NCBI GenBank assembly: GCA_004151065.3
Contig: NWUY0300039312.1
Location: 23,318 to 34,132, forward strand
Length of the DNA stretch: 10,815 nucleotides
Source: Larix sibirica
Lineage: Eukaryota > Streptophyta > Pinopsida > Pinales > Pinaceae
Direction: 5' to 3'
Below are positions 7,891 through 10,815 of this stretch, one piece after another (the first letter of the stretch is position 1; each line of letters begins with the position of its first letter). Position numbers and translations under genes: made by a program. Below the pieces are notes generated by a model. The model was not told the origin of the DNA. It did no database searches and saw nothing but the letters and a program-made list of their open reading frames with translations.

Positions 7891-8223
7891 TTACTCCAAA
7901 TTATCCCTACCTAGAAATCATTGCTCGTGCCCAAGGATGGACCATCACCAACGATGATACAAATATCCTGCCCAGACCACCTACTCTTTTTCCCAGATTT
8001 CTCTTCGCCATTAAGCTTCATAACTGCACCCGTACTTCCTTCCATGCCACCTTCTGGCTCCCAAATCTACATGCCAGTTTGGTTATAAGCACTTTCATGC
8101 ATCATAATAACCTCGCCTCTACACACGCGTACACCAATATACTCCATGTGCCACGACCACATGCATCACTTATGGTCAAGTTCCACCTGCATCCGGGGCT
8201 CACCATTTGAGTTGTTGATCATT

Positions 8224-8760
8224 ACAAAGAAAGGAGTTTCCTTGGAAGAAAAGATCTAGTCATAATCTAAACTAATGTCAAAAGGTTCTAGGATTCCAAA
8301 CAGGATAGCTTCTTGAAATCATTAGGTTCTAAAGATGTTTTAAAATAATAAAAAACTTCCTATGATTGTTCAAGTGTTTTTTTAATTTCTCCTAGTGCAT
8401 ATCATATAGACCTAAGAAGTAATCAAAACAATGATAATTTTGACTTTTCTAGTACTTATTAACAATGTCTTAATATTTTTTGGATTGTGCAATCTCAACA
8501 GCTTATATATACAATTCCAAGTTTCCAACAACGCTTTCGACCAAAAATGGCAAAACAAATTGGGTCCAAATCGTCTTTGGTTTATTGTTTAGACTACTCT
8601 GAGACCTAATAGTTTTGGACAAGCCCATGGGAAAACTCCTAAAGTTCCAAACTATGAATCGGGTTGGATCTGAAGCTGCTTGAGATCCAAAGGCAAGCAA
8701 AGCAGCCGTTGAAACATTTAATGTTGTGCAGCAGGCTGCTGCTTATTGCTCGTGCGTTGG
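8224..8760 (-). repeat. Probable continuation of the left LTR (U3 and promoter side)
   Basis: After the SINE the LTR should continue here. On the minus strand there is a TATA box in a setting usual for plant LTR promoters (GGAAACTTGGAATTGTATATATAAGC, in two parts around 8525-8501). The start of the LTR cannot be placed: no second copy of this part is in the window and no clear polypurine tract was found. A 65-codon minus-strand frame (8700-8503) overlaps the U3 part and looks like a chance frame. Confidence 0.4.
8503..8511 (-). promoter_or_regulatory. TATA box, probable LTR promoter
   Basis: TATATATAA on the minus strand, preceded by a G+C-mixed region and followed by AGCTGTTGAG. Its position fits the U3/R boundary of the left LTR, with about 540 bp of LTR remaining to 6376 once the SINE and retrocopy are discounted. 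Confidence 0.4.
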
Positions 8761-8899
8761 CGTGAGCTATGAGCCTCGATCAAAGAAATTTGATACAAGG
8801 GACAATCAGGAACAGATCCACGTGTGCAAAACAAAATCCTCCAGATGGCTTTTTCATGAACCAGTTTAGAAGCAGATTCTAATGAGGACCTGTCCATAA

Positions 8900-9094
8900 T
8901 ATCCGCCTCGAAATTTCTCTATCTCAACATTTAGAAGCTCTTCTAATGCCTTACGGCTTGCTAGAGTAAGGGCCAGTGATTCTGTGGAGAAGGATGCACC
9001 AATTCAGAAAACAAGTCAGTTGGAGGAAGGTGTGATCACCCTTCGAGTTTTAAAGAAGACATCTCTGAACAGGTGGAAAGGTTTTGGCAGTTGA
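8900..9094 (+). pseudogene. Exon-like plus-strand fragment, transit-peptide-like
   Basis: Open for 64 codons between TAA (8897-8899) and TGA (9092-9094), with no ATG. The first half is Ser/Arg-rich and free of acidic residues (FSISTFRSSSNALRLARVRA), as in a chloroplast transit peptide. The second half is mixed (SDSVEKDAPIQKTSQLEEG, VITLRVLKKTSLNRW). ACAG|GTGG near 9072 could be a splice donor. I do not recognise a protein; it may be a captured gene fragment or chance. Confidence 0.25.
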
Positions 9095-9705
9095 AACGGG
9101 GGAAAACGCAGAGGGAACCCAACTGCGTTAAACTGCCCTAGGAAATGGTACAAATGGTGCCAGGAGAGGATGCTGTTTTAAGCTAGGTCTTTGAGCTTCA
9201 AGAAGTGAGTCTGATAGGGAATTTTTTTGCGAGAACCATATCAGAACTGGCACTGAAGCAATAGATTTATAAAGTATGGGAGCCATTCGTCAGATACATG
9301 TAGGGCTTCTTCACTCTAAGGGGAAGTTTACTGTTCTCTTTTAGAACGACAATAAATGCAGACAGAATAAAAGAAGGGTGTTGTTTCTGGGGTAACTCTG
9401 CCCTGTTGTTGAAGCAATGATCACCACCGTTCGACAGATGGAAGGAAAAAGATAACGTTTCAACCTCTGTGGGTTAAAATCCCAACCCTCCCTTTAGAAT
9501 TGGACTCAAAGAACGACGAGGCAGATTGGCGAGGCCCTTGGAAGATTCAAATTCATAGATGAACGCTCGATAAATGTTAAATTGTGGTCTTTTAATGCGT
9601 GGAAATGGATTTAGATTCAGCTGAAATTGAAGCGGAAAGATGGCCCTATAACCATCGACAATTCGATTTTAAAGCATTATCCAATTCAACAGTGTCAGGT
9701 CAACT

Positions 9706-9840
9706 ATGGCTGGTTTAGGTGGAAGGAACTGGCCCAGGGTTTCAAGCTCCTACAAATATCTATATGATGATAGAAGGCAGTCCCAGCTAGCTGAATGCAA
9801 CAGGTTTGTTGTCTTGAATGTTTCTTTACAAAGCAGATGA
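9706..9840 (+). CDS. Small plus-strand ORF, possible first-exon fragment
   Basis: ATG at 9706 opens 44 codons ending in TGA at 9838-9840, starting MAGLGGRNWPRVSSSYKYLY and continuing DDRRQSQLAECNRF. Codon use and composition up to about residue 33 look coding. AACAG|GTTTGT at about 9802 would serve as an intron donor, after which the sequence becomes less protein-like. No family is recognised. Too short for a firm call. Confidence 0.25.
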   Translation: MAGLGGRNWPRVSSSYKYLYDDRRQSQLAECNRFVVLNVSLQSR

Positions 9841-10140
9841 CCTTCGTGTAATATGTTTAGAAGTATCCGAGGAGGAAGGCTCCTCTTTTTATTTTTGACG
9901 AAGTATGTGAGGCATAAGCCAGACTTTAATTCAAGAACTTTTCTAGAGATAGAGTAGTGAATATAGGCTGAACTTTTTGAATGGTTTTATAGTGATTTGG
10001 TACATGCTGAATGTAAAATTGTTTTTCACCTCGATAATATGAAGTTACAAATTTTTCATTTGCAAAAAAATATGGTAAATCTTTGCAAATCAGGTATGAT
10101 TTGAAGAATGTAGAAGGGGAATTAGGGTTTGCAAGTGAGA

Positions 10141-10710
10141 GGGATGGAAATGGAAATGAGGAACGAATGAGTTAGACCAATTGATTATTCTTCATACCTT
10201 GATGAGATTGGAGAAGATGCAATCTTCACTACTAAGGAAGTTTTTCAAGTTCACATAGATAGCACAAAAAGACTTGGTAAAGGTTGATCCAAGACAAGAG
10301 ATCAAATCCATTTAAGAGTACATCTCCTAGGTTAAAAAATAGGAGGAATAAAGACTCTGGTTAAAAGACATTTAGAAAGGTCCATGATAGGTGGAGGCAT
10401 GGGTATGAAAGGTACTAATCAGGTTGAAGATTCACAAGAGAGACAAGAGGTGGATGGGGCCAAGGAAGGGCCCGACCCTATTCTTGCCAAACAATTGGAG
10501 AAATCACAACATGTAGTTGACATTGAACCAAGAGGTGGGACCCAAACATACGTCATAGGAGATGATGAATCACATCATATGGATTGAGATGGTAAGGTGG
10601 TGAAACTTCTAGGTAGTGAATTCAATGAAGTGCAAAATTACAAAGTAGTGAGGAAAATGAGTTGTGTTAAATCAAAGGAAAAATCCCTCATTGTTTTTAG
10701 GAGCATATAA
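10141..10710 (+). pseudogene. Decayed plus-strand reading frame of unknown protein
   Basis: One plus-strand frame runs for 190 codons to TAA 10708-10710 with only four internal stops (TGA 10168, TGA 10285, TAA 10333, TGA 10585) and no frameshift. The residues are protein-like: YLDEIGEDAIFTTKEVFQV and HIDSTKRLGK, then KTLVKRHLERSMIGGGMGMK, an acidic Gln/Glu-rich part (VEDSQERQEVDGAKEG) and LLGSEFNEVQNYKVVRKM. The longest clean part is 10336-10584. It is antisense to the neighbouring LTR and ends 16 bp from it. I recognise no family; a captured gene or a gag-like linker region is possible. Confidence 0.4.
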
Positions 10711-10713
10711 TCG

Positions 10714-10725
10714 ACTCTAATACCA
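10714..10725 (-). other. Decayed primer binding site beside the right LTR
   Basis: The minus strand reads TGGTATTAGAGT, matching the initiator tRNA-Met complement TGGTATCAGAGC at 10 of 12 positions. Both differences are C-to-T on the minus strand. Like the intact site at 5556-5567, it is separated by one base from an LTR beginning TG on the plus strand. Confidence 0.65.
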
Positions 10726-10726
10726 A

Positions 10727-10815
10727 TGAAATGAACAAATTTCATTTATTGAATATCCAACATAAGAAGGACAATGAATTGAAATCCATAAAGGACAAAT
10801 AATATATATATAATT
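10727..10815 (-). repeat. LTR copy, right (5' LTR, runs off the window)
   Basis: Begins TGAAATGAAC on the plus strand and matches the left copy, with 10757-10804 identical to 6407-6454. Only the last 89 bp of the LTR in element orientation are present. The beginning of the LTR and any target duplication lie beyond the right edge. Confidence 0.65.

Larger units (their letters stand above)
6923..8198 (-). mobile_element. Poly(A)-tailed retroposed sequence (processed pseudogene or truncated LINE)
   Basis: Read on the minus strand, this 1276-bp insert ends in a T-to-A tract at 6923-6928 (A-tail, merging with the duplicated AA), is flanked by an 18-bp perfect target duplication, and carries a protein frame (7890-7315) followed by a 3' untranslated region of about 390 bp. 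That is the structure of a reverse-transcribed mRNA. It is visibly richer in G+C than the surrounding LTR DNA. No LINE reverse transcriptase or endonuclease motif was seen, so I favour a retrocopy of a cellular or element transcript; a 5'-truncated LINE stays possible. Confidence 0.7.
6905..8216. repeat. 18-bp target site duplication flanking the retrocopy
   Basis: CTCACCATTTGAGTTGTT is present at 6905-6922 and 8199-8216 without a mismatch. It is the 5' end of the SINE, duplicated when the 1276-bp sequence between the copies inserted. An 18-bp duplication plus a terminal A-tract points to LINE-type target-primed reverse transcription. Confidence 0.85.
6624..8223. repeat. Target site duplication flanking the SINE (GATCATT)
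   Basis: GATCATT at 6624-6630 and 8217-8223 flank the SINE plus its internal insertion; a preceding T on both sides may make it 8 bp. The left copy directly follows the SINE poly(A) tail when read on the minus strand, which is where a retroposon target duplication belongs. Confidence 0.65.
8761..10140. other. Internal region of the second LTR element, mostly unassigned
   Basis: No convincing gene. The stretch 8900-9800 is less A/T-rich than its flanks and holds two short plus-strand coding-like fragments listed separately. 10058-10066 ATTTGCAAA and 10082-10090 TTTGCAAAT form a 9-bp inverted repeat with a 15-nt spacer. I see no gag or pol homology on either strand. Confidence 0.5.
6376..10815 (-). 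mobile_element. Second LTR element, apparently without coding capacity (right end outside window)
   Basis: Two copies of the same LTR end lie at 6376 and 10727 in the same orientation; matched bases downstream are exactly 4350 bp apart. Beside the right copy is a decayed primer binding site on the minus strand, so the right copy is a 5' LTR and the left copy would be the 3' LTR of one minus-strand element. Nothing resembling gag or pol is found on the minus strand between them, as in large non-autonomous LTR elements (LARD-like). The alternative is two independent copies of one family. The left copy contains a SINE and a retrocopy (6624-8223). Confidence 0.55.

Noticed and set aside
7343-8210. 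Five overlapping plus-strand open frames across the retrocopy
   Set aside because: They overlap each other in different frames, are Pro/Ser/Leu-rich, and lie antisense to the poly(A)-oriented insert. The GC-rich composition of the insert explains their openness.
8503-8700. Minus-strand 65-codon frame starting MLAFGSQAASD
   Set aside because: It overlaps the TATA region of a probable LTR and has no family resemblance. It could be a chance frame in U3.
1-10815. CRISPR array, bacterial operon or phage-like system
   Set aside because: No regularly spaced repeats, ribosome binding sites or dense gene packing. The retroelement content is that of a plant nuclear genome.

Overview
The window looks like intergenic DNA from a large-genome seed plant. 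It is moderately AT-rich and contains no intact protein gene that I recognise. It consists of decayed, nested retroelements. Plant origin is supported by a textbook initiator-tRNA-Met primer binding site (TGGTATCAGAGC) beside an LTR, by Ty3/gypsy-type gag, RNase H and integrase zinc-finger remnants, and by a tRNA-derived SINE. A gymnosperm such as a conifer would fit the amount of decay, but that is a guess.

Layout. (1) 1-2843, plus strand: one very long, badly decayed reading frame (about 940 codons, more than 20 in-frame stops, several frameshifts) of a protein I do not recognise, followed by non-coding sequence to about 3631. (2) 3631-5870, minus strand: a Ty3/gypsy-like LTR retrotransposon. 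In its own 5'->3' order it has a 5' LTR (5870-5569), primer binding site, leader, gag, a gag-RT deletion junction, the end of RT, RNase H, and the integrase zinc finger. It stops abruptly at about 3631, where the plus-strand unit abuts it. (3) 5871-6375: unassigned. (4) 6376-10815: two same-orientation LTR-end copies exactly 4350 bp apart. The right copy has a decayed primer binding site beside it, so the simplest reading is a second minus-strand element with little or no coding capacity, running off the right edge.

The left LTR copy of that second element shows two layers of nesting. A tRNA-derived SINE (minus strand, about 292 bp, 7-bp target duplication) sits in it. A 1276-bp poly(A)-tailed retroposed sequence (minus strand, 18-bp target duplication) sits in the 5' end of the SINE. 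The retroposed sequence carries the least damaged sizeable reading frame in the window (7890-7315, unknown protein). The internal part of the second element (about 8700-10710) carries plus-strand coding-like fragments, antisense to its LTRs.

The relative order of events can be read directly: second LTR element, then SINE, then retrocopy; and, by inference, gypsy element, then plus-strand unit. I found no tRNA or rRNA gene, no CRISPR array, and no evidence of a new functional system. The points of interest are the unidentified long frame, the stop-codon pattern, the nested retroposition and the retrocopy's open frame.
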